A DNA stretch of 57,521 nucleotides, taken from the NCBI GenBank assembly GCA_024220525.1, contig JAMYWO010000056.1, positions 56,081-113,601 of the forward strand, read 5' to 3'. The notes beneath the pieces were generated by a model. That model ran no database searches, was not told the origin of the DNA, and was given only the letters and a program-made list of their open reading frames with translations. How positions within the stretch are numbered: the first letter of the stretch is position 1; every line of letters begins with the position of its first letter. Below, one piece after another: positions 23,029 to 34,696 of this stretch. This DNA comes from Cochliopodium minus. Lineage: Eukaryota > Discosea > Himatismenida > Cochliopodiidae. The position numbers and the translations under genes are program-made.

Positions 23029-24313
23029 ATGGAAAAGGATGATATGATTGAAGAAAAAATTTTAGAGAGTGAAAATAAAGATATAGAATCATCAAGTGAA
23101 GAATCATCAAGCGAGGATGATGATGATTTACTCAATGTAGAAAATACTTTGGCAGAAGCTTTAAAGAAATAGTATGACTCAATTCAAAAACAATAATAAA
23201 ATACTATAAATAATTCTCCTTTCAATATAATTCATTAATTTTGATTTTTCTTATTTTTTTCCGATAGTAAACCAGCAATCGCTGAAAAAGAAGATGATCT
23301 TCAATATGATTTATATAATTTGACCGCATCAGATTTACATCCAATTGACGAAGATAAAATGAAGACTGAAAATGGATATTTGACATCAGTATCAAGAGAT
23401 AATGTACAATTGTTGATGAATCAGATCTTTTCATTGCCAGGAGAGGGAATAATGGTAGAATTGCCAGAAATAGAAAATATAAAGATCCCAAGAGAAAAAC
23501 CATTGCCCAAAGAGAGACCACCAACCAAATGGGAGAAATTCGCCAAAGTAAAAGGTATCAAAAAGAGAAAGAAAGAAGCGATGGTCTTTGATGAGATGAC
23601 TGAAGATTATATCCCAAGATACGGTTATAAATCTGCTAAAAATGATGGAAGAGATTGGATCATCGAGGTTAATGATAAGCATGATGGAACCACCGATCCA
23701 TTCGAGACCAAACAAAAGCAGAAAAAAGAACAAATCGAGAAACAATCAAAACAAGAAAGAAGTAATAGAGCTAACGCATCCAAAAGCATTCAAAAGATTG
23801 CGGGTTAGTTTTTTTATAAATATAATTTTATTTTTTAATCATTCCTTTATCAAATTTAATTTTTTACATTAATTAGGTGATAAAAAAGCTTCCATTTTGC
23901 TTAATCCCCATAAACGTGAAGGAAAATCCAAAATCAGCGAAGATAAATTCAATGAAAACTTGAAAACTCAAATCATGCTTTCCAAACAGTCCACCGCTTC
24001 CTTCGGTAAGTTCGCTCCTGCCATGGCTGGTGAACCAAAGATGAAAAAGAGAAAAGTAAAGAAGGATTCTGTCGTCCAAGATTCAAAGCTCGAAAACGAG
24101 AAAAATCTCAAAATCTATGATCGTGTCTTTAACAAAAAGAAAAAAGATATCATCAACATTGCAAAGGCTGTTAATCAAACCATTCAAAAAACTGATTTTG
24201 ATACTCGTAGAAAGAATGTACAAGATAAGCACAGCAAAAACAACAAAGGAGGCAAAGGTGGAAAAGGTGGGAAAGGTGGGAAAGGTGGAAGCAAGAACAA
24301 CAGGAAGAAATGA
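23029..24313 (+). CDS. RRS1: Ribosome biogenesis regulatory protein RRS1
   Basis: Three exons (23029-23171, 23268-23803, 23877-24313). An acidic Ser/Glu/Asp leader is followed by YDLYNLTASDLHP, the hallmark LPREKPLPKxRPPTKWEKFAKxKGI (seen here as IPREKPLPKERPPTKWEKF), an [VD]FDEMTEDYIPRYGYK element and DWIIEV. These are the conserved blocks of RRS1, which recruits 5S RNP (with RPF2) to pre-60S particles in the nucleolus. The C-terminal half is Lys-rich with several KKRK-type nuclear localisation signals and ends in a (GGK)n run plus KNNRKK. It is a single-copy essential gene in other eukaryotes, and the architecture looks complete. It lies head-to-tail with the NMNAT gene, only about 100 nt away. 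Confidence 0.95.
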
Positions 24314-24413
24314 TAAAAAAAAATTTTGTTCAAATATGATCATCATAAATAAATTAATTTATAATTATACCATAGAAAAAAAAAAAAAATTGTTATTAAT
24401 TTTGTTATCCTGA

Positions 24414-25588
24414 ATGTCCACAAAAAAAAAGAGAGCAAATAGCCCTAGTAAGGATGAAAATAAGAGCAAAAAGAATGCCAAAACTGAATATAGTTTCCCT
24501 ACTGAACATTTGAGAACCAAAAGCAACTCTAAAGCTCGAAAATGCGTTTTGCTTCTTGCTGGGTCATTCTCTCCTATCACATTCATGCATTTGAGATTGA
24601 TGGGTAAAATAACAACATATTTATTTTCTTCATTATAAAACTCTTATATTAAATCAAAAAAGAACAAGCGAGAGATTTCTTGGAGAAAGATGGAATATAT
24701 GATGTTGTTGGAGGATATTTTTCTCCAGTTGGAGATTCTTATAAAAAGAAGGTATGAATTTATTGTAACTTTCTTTATGATATAATTGCTCAATCTTTAT
24801 AGTTCTCACCTTCATATTTTCACATTAAAAAAAAATATTTTTATAAACTCATTCAAAAGGGATTGGCAAGTGCAACTCATAGAAATAAAATGATTGAAAA
24901 ATCCATAGAGAGTTCTGATTGGTTAATGTTGGATAAATGGGAGAGTGAACAAAAAGAATATCAATACACTGCAGTTGTGATTGAACATATCCACACAGAA
25001 GTTCAAAAACATTTTAAAAAAGAAGAAATCAGAGTCATTCTTGCTTGTGGATCAGATTTGTTCAGTTCTTTGAAGAAAACTGATGTGTGGAGCGATAACG
25101 ATGTAAAAAAAAAACTAATCTTTTTATTTGATTTATTGGTACATATAATTTGTTATATCTAATCCTATGATACAAAATATAATCAATAATATTTGATCTT
25201 TGATCAATTTATCCCAAATTTCCATTTTTAAAGATTCATGGATTATTCAAATTTGGTGGAATTGTTGTCCTTGAGAGAGAAAGCTCCGTCGATGTTATGA
25301 AGATTGTTGATGAACATGACTTGCTCTATTCTTATCGCGTAATAATCAAATTTTCTTTCCTTTATAATCTTAAAGATCTTTGTTCTTTTTGCATTTTAGA
25401 AACAAATACATTATGTGAGACAAAATATTATCAATGATACGAGCTCTTCTACAGTCAGAAAATTGATTTGCCGTGGATATTCTGTCAAATATCTAATCCC
25501 TGATGGAGTTTTCGAATACATCAAGGACAATGATCTTTACAACGATAAGGCTCTCGAGAAGCAAGTTTCTATTTTCGGAAATTATTAA
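24414..25588 (+). CDS. Nicotinamide/nicotinate mononucleotide adenylyltransferase (NMNAT)
   Basis: Five exons (24414-24603, 24663-24751, 24860-25102, 25234-25338, 25400-25588) give about 271 residues. The nucleotidyltransferase signature GSFSPITFMHLRLME (GxFxPxxxxH) lies after a Lys-rich, possibly nuclear, leader. YDVVGGYFSPVGDSYKK and LASATHRNKMIE match NMNAT substrate-loop blocks, with VILACGSDLFSS and VWSDNDVIHGLFKFGGIVV in the middle. DTSSSTVRKLICRG corresponds to the (I)SSTxxR motif that binds ATP phosphate. It converts NMN or NaMN plus ATP to NAD+ or NaAD. The length is close to human NMNAT1, and all motifs look intact. The leader KKKRANSPSKDENKSKKN suggests nuclear targeting. Confidence 0.95.
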
Positions 25589-25820
25589 ACCCACGGGTTG
25601 TTTACTCTTTGCTTTTTAACTTAATAAACTCCCAATTTATTTTTCTAATATTTAGACTTTGAGGAGTTTTTTATCATCATTTTGTATATATATATTTATA
25701 TATTTCAGTGAATCTTGATTGTTTGCTCTTATTTTTATAAAAATCAAATTTTATAAACAATATAAAAAAAAAATCAAATTTGTTTAAATCTATAAACCAT
25801 TATTTTTAAAAACAAATTAA

Positions 25821-28800
25821 ATGAATAATCAAAATACAATCGATATTCGCCAAAAAGATGATTCTTTATCTGATAATAAGGAAATAGTGCAAGTTCATAC
25901 CAGAGCACCAAACTTTTTGATCACAAGTGTCGAAGGAGATTCCTTCGATCTCTACAACTACATTGAAGGAGGTTATGGTTTAATTGTATCCTTCCCAAAA
26001 GACGATATGATAGATTTGGCAGCTTTATGTGCCCATTCTCCTGATATTATGAAGAGAAATACAAGGATTATAGGTAATAAGAAAAAAATACGTTAAAAAA
26101 TTTTATAAATTTTAAATTTTATTTCACATTTATAAAATTTTCTTCATTATTTAAAGGCTTATCACCTGAATCTGAAGAAGAACTATCCATAAAACTTTTG
26201 GATCTCACAGAAAAGTATCAAATTCCCATCTCCTTTCCCATCATTTGTGATTCTGAATTGAAGGTATTGACAAAATATGGATTCGTAATGAACAAGAAGG
26301 GAAAGCAAATCATTCAAAAAGGGTTGTATATAATCAGAGGACACAATGTAGAAATGTCAGCGATGTTCCCACCATACCACACAAGGTAATAGATATTTAA
26401 AATCTTCTTTGAGAAAAGATCAATTACAAAAAAAAGAAATATTTAAATATCTGTATTTAACTTCCTCATCTTTATTTTACTTCCTCAATAAATCAAATAT
26501 AATTAAAAATTTTAATTTTTTCAAATACTTATTTTTTTCCCCATTTTTAATAATAACTATAGGAATTTCAAAATCTTGACGGATTTCATCGATAGTTTCC
26601 AATCTGATTTAATGAATGAGGAGAGAAATCTCACCGCTAGTTCCAGTGAAGTCGATAACACCATAACCAAAGAAAAGAAATCAAATAAGGACAAGGATAG
26701 TGATGAGAATCCATTCTCCAAAGAATTTGATAATCAACCAAGAAGAGGATCATTGATTGATCAAAAGAACATGTCGAAGCAGAATCCCCTCATCCCAAGA
26801 CTCAAACAAGAAAGAAGATCATTATTACAAAAGGAGAATTCTCTCCTTGATATCTCCAATTCCATCAATCATGTTGAACCTATTCATGAAAAACTTAAAA
26901 ATATCAGCGTAAAATATAAATTCTTATTTTTCGTTTACAATAATAACTTTTTTTGAATTCAGAAATCAAATTTGTATACTTTGGAATTCAGCGAAGAAGA
27001 GATGAGACAATTCTCCGAAGCAATAAAGAGGATTCCTCTCCACAAAACAAAGATAGAGGAAGATGAAGTGTTGGCATTCGAGGGTAGAATAGGATTCGAA
27101 GTGATCACTACAGAGTTGAAACTTCCATCCAGATTTCACACGGAAAACATCATGAACTTCCTTCTCGCAAAGGGATCCATTGTACCTCTGTTTCCTACCA
27201 AGTTTGGAAAGAAAGATTTCAAGAACGACAAGACTTTGTACACCCCTGTCAACTACATTTTGTCCAAGAAAGAAGATTGCATGAAGCCTTGCAAAGAACT
27301 TCTTAATCCAAAGTCCTTCGCTAGTGTCGTCAAGTTTAAAGTAACCCAAGTCAAGCACTTGGATGAAAAAAACAGCAAGTTTTTGTCAGGAAAGAAGTAT
27401 TTCTGGGAAATCATGGCCGGAAAGGACATCATTCACACCAACTCGACAGAATCTTCCGTGTTACTCGAAGAAAAGGATCATGTTGTTGTCAGCTTTCCTG
27501 TCTTCTACAGCAACCAAACCCTCAACATTTCTTTGGTCAAAAAGAAATTCCATCAATCTTCCAACTTGCACAGATTTGAGGCATCCATCGCCTTGTCCCA
27601 AATCACTCAAAATCCAAAGTCCTACTGGGTCTCCCTCATCGACAAACTCACCTTGGACACCGTAGGAAAGTTGAAGATCAACATCTACCAGACCTTCCTC
27701 CACGGAACTTCTGATGACAACACTCACGTCATTCCTGCCTTGTATCCTCCATCTTACTACGAACAGTCCCCTGTTGATCTCGCCAAGTTGACCGTTCAAA
27801 ACAACCCCAAGTACAACAAAAAGTCTTTGGTGTTTGGTGAGCCCAATCACAGATGTTGTATCGACTTTGTTATTGGCGAAGATGAAAAAGATGATGTCAA
27901 GTTGGAAGGGTTCTTCAAGTTTGGTGTCACCACTGCTTCTGCTGGCCTCTTTGTCGAGCTCTTCTTGCAAGACGGAGACACTTACATTCATCGCGGTAAG
28001 TGGAAGTCTTACGGTGTCACTGAGACCCAAAAGGGTGGCAGAGTCGAGTTCACCGTTCCTCACAGCGCCTTCTCCAAGAGAACTCGTGTTTACATGGTCA
28101 TGTTGAACGACTTTACCTATGCTCGTGGTTGTGTCTGGGTTCTTAAGAGAGGTAAAAAAAACTGTTTTAAATTTCAATTTTTATTTTTGATTTTTTATTT
28201 TTTATTTTTTATTTTTTATTTTATTTTATTTTTTATTTTTTATTTTATTTTATTTTTTATTTTTTATTTTATTTTATTTTTTATTTTTTATTTTTTATTT
28301 TTAAAGGAACAAAGGCTGTTATCTTTGATTTGGATGGTACTGTTTCCACTCACGATATGGAGTTGATCAAGACCTTGATCGGAGAGCCTCTCAAAATCCA
28401 TTATGACGGAGAAGAAAGAAACGGTGCAAGATTTTGCGTCAACTATTGGTGGGCGCTTGGTTACTTGCCTATTTATTTATCGGGAAGAGCGGGTAATTTT
28501 TTTTAAAATATTTTTCATTTTTTTTTAAATATTTATATTTTTTTTTAATAAAAGGATCTTACTATGAGTTAACCTTGAAATGGCTCGAAAACCATAACTT
28601 CCCACCAGGTCTCATCGGCCACACATTGGACAGCATCCCTACCTTGCCTATCTACAAGGTTTTGGGTTCCGAGAGATTGGGTGTCGGAACTTTCAAGCTC
28701 AGCTACCTTAACAACTTGCGTGACAAATACGGTTTAGAGTTTAGAGGTGCTTATGGTAACACTTCTACTGATTCCAAGGTAAAATTTTTTTATTTTATTT

Positions 28801-29083
28801 TAAAATTTGTTTGTATTTATAATTAATTTCTTATTTAAAGGTTTACAACAAACTTGGGGTACAAAAAGAACAAATTTTCATGTTGTCAGGAGGTGGAATG
28901 GTAAACTTTTTATTTTTTATTTTTTTTTGAACAAATTTTCTTATATTTTTTCAAATTAAGGGTTTTAGACACGGAAAAATGGATTATGTTGACATTGGAA
29001 GGGACTACATGAACCATTTCAATTATTTGGACAACTTGGAAGTCTCTCCTGTTAGAATTCCAACCACTTATGTTTCTTGGTAG
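25821..29083 (+). CDS. Cysteine-less peroxiredoxin-like domain fused to a lipin/Nir2-type LNS2 phosphatase-like domain
   Basis: Eight in-phase exons (25821-26073, 26157-26385, 26563-26908, 26963-28151, 28307-28492, 28555-28778, 28841-28900, 28961-29083) give about 869 residues. Residues 20-170 follow a 1-Cys peroxiredoxin (Prx6 type): APNFL, LIVSFPKDD, IMKRNTRIIGLSPES, ISFPIICDSELKVLTKYG, then MFPPYHTRNF. The loop that should hold the peroxidatic Cys (PxxxTxxC) is shortened and has none. After a charged linker (about 170-290) come two beta-rich regions I do not recognise. The C-terminus (about 665-869) is an LNS2-like HAD domain: VIFDLDGTVSTHD keeps the DxDxT nucleophile pattern, with LPIYLSGRAGSYYELTLKWL, TFKLSYLNNL and GAYGNTSTDSKVYNKLG. 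In lipins and Nir/PITPNM proteins this domain binds or dephosphorylates phosphatidic acid. No membrane helix is visible. Confidence 0.85.
28180..28306. repeat. Intronic T/A-rich repeat
   Basis: Intron of the peroxiredoxin-LNS2 gene, made of TTTTTTATTTTTTATTTTATT-type units (shown in shorthand) and ending in a normal TTAAAG acceptor. The sense strand is T-rich, as in other introns here. Confidence 0.85.
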
Positions 29084-29288
29084 AATTACCTTTGTGTAGA
29101 TTCTTTCTTGGGAAATAGAATTTTTCTCAAATCTTTCATTCGTTTTTGACAATGATTCAAAATATTAAAAAGTTTTTAAATCAATTAAAATTAAAATTAA
29201 ATAAATTTTTAATAATTTTTTTTTTTATGAAAATAGTAAACAGGATGAAAAGTGAAACACCATTATAGTCATAAATAAATCAATAACT

Positions 29289-32200
29289 TTATCCCCTAAG
29301 GAGAATAGTAGAGAGGCGATCTCTACTAATGACACCAATCAACGCACCTTTATAAAAATGAAAAATAATAAAAATGATAATAAAAAATAAGATCAAACCT
29401 CCTTCAGTAACAAATAGAGACTTGACACTCAAAGTTTCGAATAAACTGTGGATCTGTTGAAGGGGAGTATGACCAGAAATCCTAATGTGAGGAACACTTT
29501 GGATTTTGAGCTTGGGAGGCTGAAAAGAAATCTCGAGACGTTTCTCCGAACTCTCAAGATCATCCAAATTGATCTCATTGTTGAAAAGGGCTCTGGGGGT
29601 GGATGGAACACGGTGAATGTCGATGGTCATGGCGAAGAGATGCATGTCCTCACTCAGCTTCATTTTTTGCACGACAGAGTATTTGTATTTGCTGATAAAG
29701 TATTCTTGCAGATCGTACCACGTTACTCTTCCTATCAACCTTTTCGTTTCTGGGAAAAAAAAAAATAAAAGTAAAAAACAATAATAAAAAATAAAAATAG
29801 GAATATTGACAAAGAAAATTTTGTTTACCAACTGATTCAACTAGAGAGTTTAAATTAATATTTTTATTTTTAAATACAATTAAAAAAAAAACTTACTGAC
29901 AGGAAAGGAAGTAAAATCAGTGTTTTTGAGAACATCTGAGGCTTCTTCCAAAGTGGGCTCAGGTACAAGGTAGCAAGTATGTTTGTCCATGATGTCTCCC
30001 GCGTTATATTTGATTTGGGTAAAATCTATGTCAGGCAAGAAAGGAAGTCCATTCTCCACCAATTGTCTTAAAAAAAAAAGATGAAAAAAAAAATAATAAT
30101 AAAAAAATAATAATAAAAAAATTAAAATATTTAAAATTTTAAATTGAGATTTTTACCTGTCCCAAATGGAAAATTTCATGATTCTTTTTGAGATTCCCAG
30201 AGATATCAAACTAGAGACTAAGGCAGGTATCAAATATTGATTGGCTCCACTCCATTCGATGATCAACACGCTGGTCGTGATGATATGGTGGACACTTGTT
30301 GCAAAGGAACTAGCACCGACAATAGCTAAATAAAAAAAAAATTGATCAAGATTATAAAATTAAAAAGAAAATTTAGAAAATGACTTTATTCACAAAATAA
30401 TAAAAAATTTATTTAAAAATTGAATAGTCAAAAAAAAATAATAATTTTGAAAATAAAATTTATAAATTTAAAAATTATTTATTATGTAAAAAAAAAATTA
30501 CCAAATAATGCGGGATTAGGATTTAAAATGTATCTGATTATGTTTTTTCAGAAAATTTAATGAATTTTATTTGGAAAAAGACAAAGAAACACTTACTTTG
30601 AATGTTTCTAATTTACATATTTAAAAAAAAATTGGAATTAATATGTTTTTGGAGAAAAAAAAAAGAAATTAATTTGTCTTCTACCAAAAATTCCCCAAGA
30701 AATCTCCCACCAGTTGCTCCGAGTACTACCAACAAAAAGAATTTTAAAAAGTTGATTTTTAAAAAAAAACAAATTGTTAAGATTCTATTACCCAATGTCG
30801 GAACAAAACTTTTTTTTATTTTTTATTTTTTAATTTTATTTTTCTATTTTTTTTTAATTTTTTTTTTTTTCACCTTCCTGATGGAATCCAAGCGCTGAGA
30901 GCCAATAAGGTACCAATGAGTCTGGTGAAGAAATAAATGACGAGAGCTGCTTTGGCTGAACCAAAAGTGGTCCAATCCAAATTCTCTGTGGAGAACAAAG
31001 CAGCGGCAGCATCTAAAAAAAATTTTTGAAACAAAAAAGTATGATGTAAAAAAAAATAAAAAATAAAAAATAAAAAATAAAATAAAAAATAAAAAATAAA
31101 ATATAAAATATAAAATATAAAATATAAAATAAAAAATAGAATATGAAATATAAAAAGTAAAATTAAAAAATAAAATATAAAAAATTAAAAAATAAAAAAT
31201 AAAATATAAAATAAAATAAAAAATAAAAAATAAAATACAAATAAAAAATAAAATTAAAAATAAACAATAAAAAAATATTTTTTTACCCAAAGTTGAAAGT
31301 GCGGCAAAATCTCCCCAAAAATCAGGAAAAGTGATGATGGCGGTGACAAATGCAAGAATTCCAAGTCCAGCCCATCTGTGGACACGCAAACGAGACATTT
31401 TAGTCATCCAACCGACAATAAAAATGAAAATTGGGCCTAAAAACAATATTTTTAAATATAAATATTATTATTTGGATTTTTTTTTATTTTCTTTTATTTT
31501 TTTTTATTTTTTTGTTTTTTTTTTTGTATTTTTATTTTTTTTGTATTTTTTTTTTTAATTTTTTTTAATTTTTTATTTTTGCCTATAAACCCAAAAATGA
31601 TTCCCATCAAGATATAAATGAGCATCTGGCCGATGTGAAATCCATTTTTGATGGTTTCTGCTGGTAACAACATGATAGGGTCTGCACAGTAAGTAAAAAG
31701 AAAAAATGAAGAAATAAAAAAATAAAAATTAAAAAAATAAGAAAATGAAGAAATAAAAATTAAAAATAAAAAATAAAAAATAAAAAATAAAAGAAAATAA
31801 AAATAGAAAAAAAAAAACAAAAAAAATAAAAAAAAATAAAAACTGAATTAAATGATACAAAAAAAAAAAATTATTTTGAAAACAAAGACTAATAAATTAA
31901 ATATAATTTAAATTATTAAAAAATACCCAATAAAAATTGTTTGTCACTATAATAATGCCATAAAAGTCTAAAAAGCATGGCTCCTGGAACTGCGGCCAAA
32001 AGACTGTACCAATAGTTTTGGACGCGGTACAATGTGGATGTGGCCTCTACTGTGAACAAGATACCTCCGATGGGAGCACCAAAAATCTTTTAACAATTTG
32101 GAGTTTTTTTTTAATCAAAAATAAATAAATAAGAATGTTAATCCAGATTTTTATTTACAGATCCTATTCCTCCCGCAATACTCGCAATGTACATTCTTTT

Positions 32201-33798
32201 TTTTTTAAAAAAAAAATAGAAATACAAAAAAAAATTTAAAAAAATATTCAAAAAAAATTTAAAAAAATCATGATGAAATTGTTAATATAAATATAATTTA
32301 AAAAAATCATAATGAAATTGTTAATATAAATATAATTTATAAAAAAATTAAAAGAATTTGAATTTAATATTTTTAAAAAAATTCTAATTAAAAATATTTT
32401 TAAAAATATATGTTAAATTTTTTTTTTTTACTGTCTCTTTAAGACTTGATCGGATCTGAGAACGTTGAAAAGGGGCAACTTGAGGAGGAGATGAGAGGTC
32501 ATCATGGAAATGTGGATGAAGGGACCTTTCTTTCCTATGAACACACCACCGCACATGATAGCAAAGAGGGAGGTGATTTTGGAGATCCACGTTCTGATCT
32601 TTTTTTTTCAAAAAAAAAAAAAAATTTGAAAGAAATTTAATTTTGATCAGAAAAATTAGTTTACTGTCAATGCTCCTGGGACATGTGATCCTGATATTAT
32701 AGTTTTGACCCATGGTACTCCACTTCCAACAGATTGATGACTCAAAAATTCCTGGAATTTGAAAGGAAGGATTAAATCAATTCAAAATTTTAAATAACAA
32801 AGTTCAGATCTCAAAATTTGGATTAATGTAGATTTTTTTGGTGATTAATAATATTTTTTTTATTTATTTTATATTTTATATATTTTTTTATTTTTAATAT
32901 AATTTCATAAAATTGGGAAATGGTGATGGAAATTTTGAAAAGTGTTTATATATTTATAGAGGTTCAAAAAAATTATTGGAGATCGATATCCTGCATTTAT
33001 TGAAAATTATAATTGGAAAAAAGCTTACAATCAATGCACCTCCCACCCCAATAAACAAAAATGTCCAAACGAACCAAAGAATCAATCTTACAACCACATG
33101 AATTCCCTTATTTCTCAGATCTGTGTTGATTTTGACTTCCGTATCCCTCATTTTGGTGACCCCAACGTCCATACCAAGCCCCAAGATGGATATGATCAAT
33201 CCCAAAATTATCAAGAAGATGGTAATCAATTTATAGGGCATTTTGGAGCATGGAAAACACAATATTTTGAAACATCCTTTAATGCATAAACAATGATAAT
33301 TTTTCCTTTGTTTTGGCTTTGCTGTAAAAAATTTGAATGAAAATTAAAAATTTAAAGAGAAATATGATCCAATGGCTATTATTTTAAATTTATTCTTGAT
33401 TTTCCTTCTTACCCAAAGAATAGATGAATTCATCTTGATTTTTATTGACTGATTTCTCTATTAATTCCCCAAATGCTTTTCTCTTTATCACTTTCTTCTT
33501 TTCTTCTGGAGGTTGAAAACAAGATGAACAAGCTTTGATGTTGACATCTTCTCCACTATCACTATCATCTTGAAAGAGGATAATTTAAATTATTTTTGAA
33601 GATTGCTTATATGAAAAAAATACCTGAATCACTGAAATCTTCTTCATAAAAATGATGATTAATATCACTGAGATCTTGCAATTCAATATCATCTTTAGGA
33701 TTTATTTTTTCCCTAATAAATTCATCTTTTTCCCTTGAATCTTCTTTTATCAATTCATCTTTCAAATCATCTTTATGATCATCAATCTTTTCATCCAT
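29289..33798 (-). CDS. ClC-type chloride channel/transporter with tandem CBS domains
   Basis: Eighteen exons from 33798 to 29289 splice in phase. An acidic Ser/Asp leader with a Cys-rich CFKILCFPCSK segment precedes the helices. The family motifs follow in order: GSGVPWVKTIISG (GSGxP; Trp replaces the usual Glu/Gln), GVFIGKEGPFIHIS (GKxGPxxH, gating Glu kept), IFGAPIGGILFTVE, AWIPSG-FVPTLVLGATGGRFLGE (GxFxP with GRxxGE), and NPALFAIVGASSF. Two CBS domains form the cytosolic C-terminus (VPEPTLEEASDVLKNTDFTS and HTPLQQIHSLFETL...ALIGVISRDRL). Exons 30808-30792, 30607-30597 and 29840-29829 are only 17, 11 and 12 nt, yet each restores frame and a conserved motif. The intron after 31583 starts with GC. 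Known ClCs move Cl- (or exchange 2Cl-/H+) across plasma or endosomal membranes. Which side applies here is not decidable. The protein appears complete. Confidence 0.93.
31040..31275. repeat. (AAAAAT/ATAAAAT)n intronic repeat
   Basis: Intron of the ClC gene consisting almost only of AAAAATAAAAAT- and AAAATATAAAAT-type units. T-rich on the sense (-) strand. Long open frames here are composition artefacts. Confidence 0.85.
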
Positions 33799-33948
33799 TT
33801 GAAATCAGATCAATTTTTTTTATAATTTTATAATAATAAGGATAAATGGAAAGAATATTTGCAATCGAATACAATTCAATATGACACAATTTTAATATCT
33901 TGAAGATTAATTAATGCTGGGAGGAATAACTTTTGGCAATATGAAAAC

Positions 33949-34566
33949 TCACTTGAAATTGAACAAAGATCCAAAAGCCTCCTTGAGAGAACGCTCCTGG
34001 ATGATTTTAGCATCATAACCAGAAGCATTTCTCTCCTCCTTGGTGGCACGCTCAAGAGCATTCTCAACGAAGATGCCAGTCAATTCCATCCCCTCTCTGA
34101 CGAAATTGAGATCCATGTTATCGACGGTCTTGGGGAGATTTTGTGGTGCGAATGAAGGTTTGAAACGAGACCATTTCTGAGTAGATTCGGTAGGTTTATC
34201 ATTCAAGTTGTCTATCTCATCCATATCCTTTATCCTTTGCTCCATCTTCTCGAGCACACGCTTCTTTGAATTGATTGACAATTCATCGTTGATTTTCTTT
34301 AAATCCTCCTCTGTGACGATCTTTCCAGACTTCATATCAGAGATGAGCTTCTCTTTGTTCTCTCTCTGCTCTTTCTTGATGATTTCTCTCTCCTCTTTCC
34401 ATAAGGCCCTCAATTTATTGATCCTCGTCTCCTCCTCTTCGATTTTCTTTAAAATTTCCTTCTTTTCTTTCTTTCCTATCTCATAATTCTTTTCTATCAA
34501 CTCTTTATTCTCATCTTTGAATTTTTCAATCTTATTTTGTACTTCTACTTTATCTATATTATTCAC
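33949..34566 (-). CDS. Lys/Glu-rich coiled-coil protein of unknown function (5' end unresolved)
   Basis: One open frame of about 205 codons with stop TGA at 33949. The N-terminal 110 residues are almost entirely charged and heptad-like (KELIEKNYEIGKKEKKEIL, KIEEEETRINKL, EERE-KKEQRENKEKL), predicting a long coiled coil. Then comes a less charged part with WSRFKPSFAPQNLPKTVDN and LTGIFVENALERATKEE. No known domain is recognised. There is no ATG at the beginning of the frame: the first Met codon is far inside at MKSGK, and an AAAAAG acceptor precedes the frame at 34567. A short upstream coding exon is therefore likely but I could not find it. It lies 131 nt downstream of the MAT1-like stop, on the same strand. 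Confidence 0.6.
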   Translation of the reverse strand: MNNIDKVEVQNKIEKFKDENKELIEKNYEIGKKEKKEILKKIEEEETRINKLRALWKEEREIIKKEQRENKEKLISDMKSGKIVTEEDLKKINDELSINSKKRVLEKMEQRIKDMDEIDNLNDKPTESTQKWSRFKPSFAPQNLPKTVDNMDLNFVREGMELTGIFVENALERATKEERNASGYDAKIIQERSLKEAFGSLFNFK

Positions 34567-34696
34567 CTTTTTGTATACTATACATTAAAATTAATTATCA
34601 GATTATGAAAGCTTCTTTCATTAATTTTGTTCTTGATTATATATTTGAATTTTCTGATATTCCAATATATTTATTTATATTTCGTTTTTTTTATCT

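Noticed and set aside
27461-28177. Long minus-strand ORF opposite the Prx-LNS2 gene
   Set aside because: It mirrors a well-spliced + strand exon with an LNS2 continuation. The - frame has no recognisable domain.
30900-31830. Long Phe/Tyr/Leu-rich or Lys/Asn-rich ORFs in intronic repeats
   Set aside because: They result from the TTTTTTA/TAAAAAA composition and carry no conserved motif. The real exons of the ClC gene interrupt them.
34567-34696. Start codon at 34566 for the coiled-coil protein
   Set aside because: It is GTG preceded by a splice acceptor. No ATG in frame, so I left the 5' end open.
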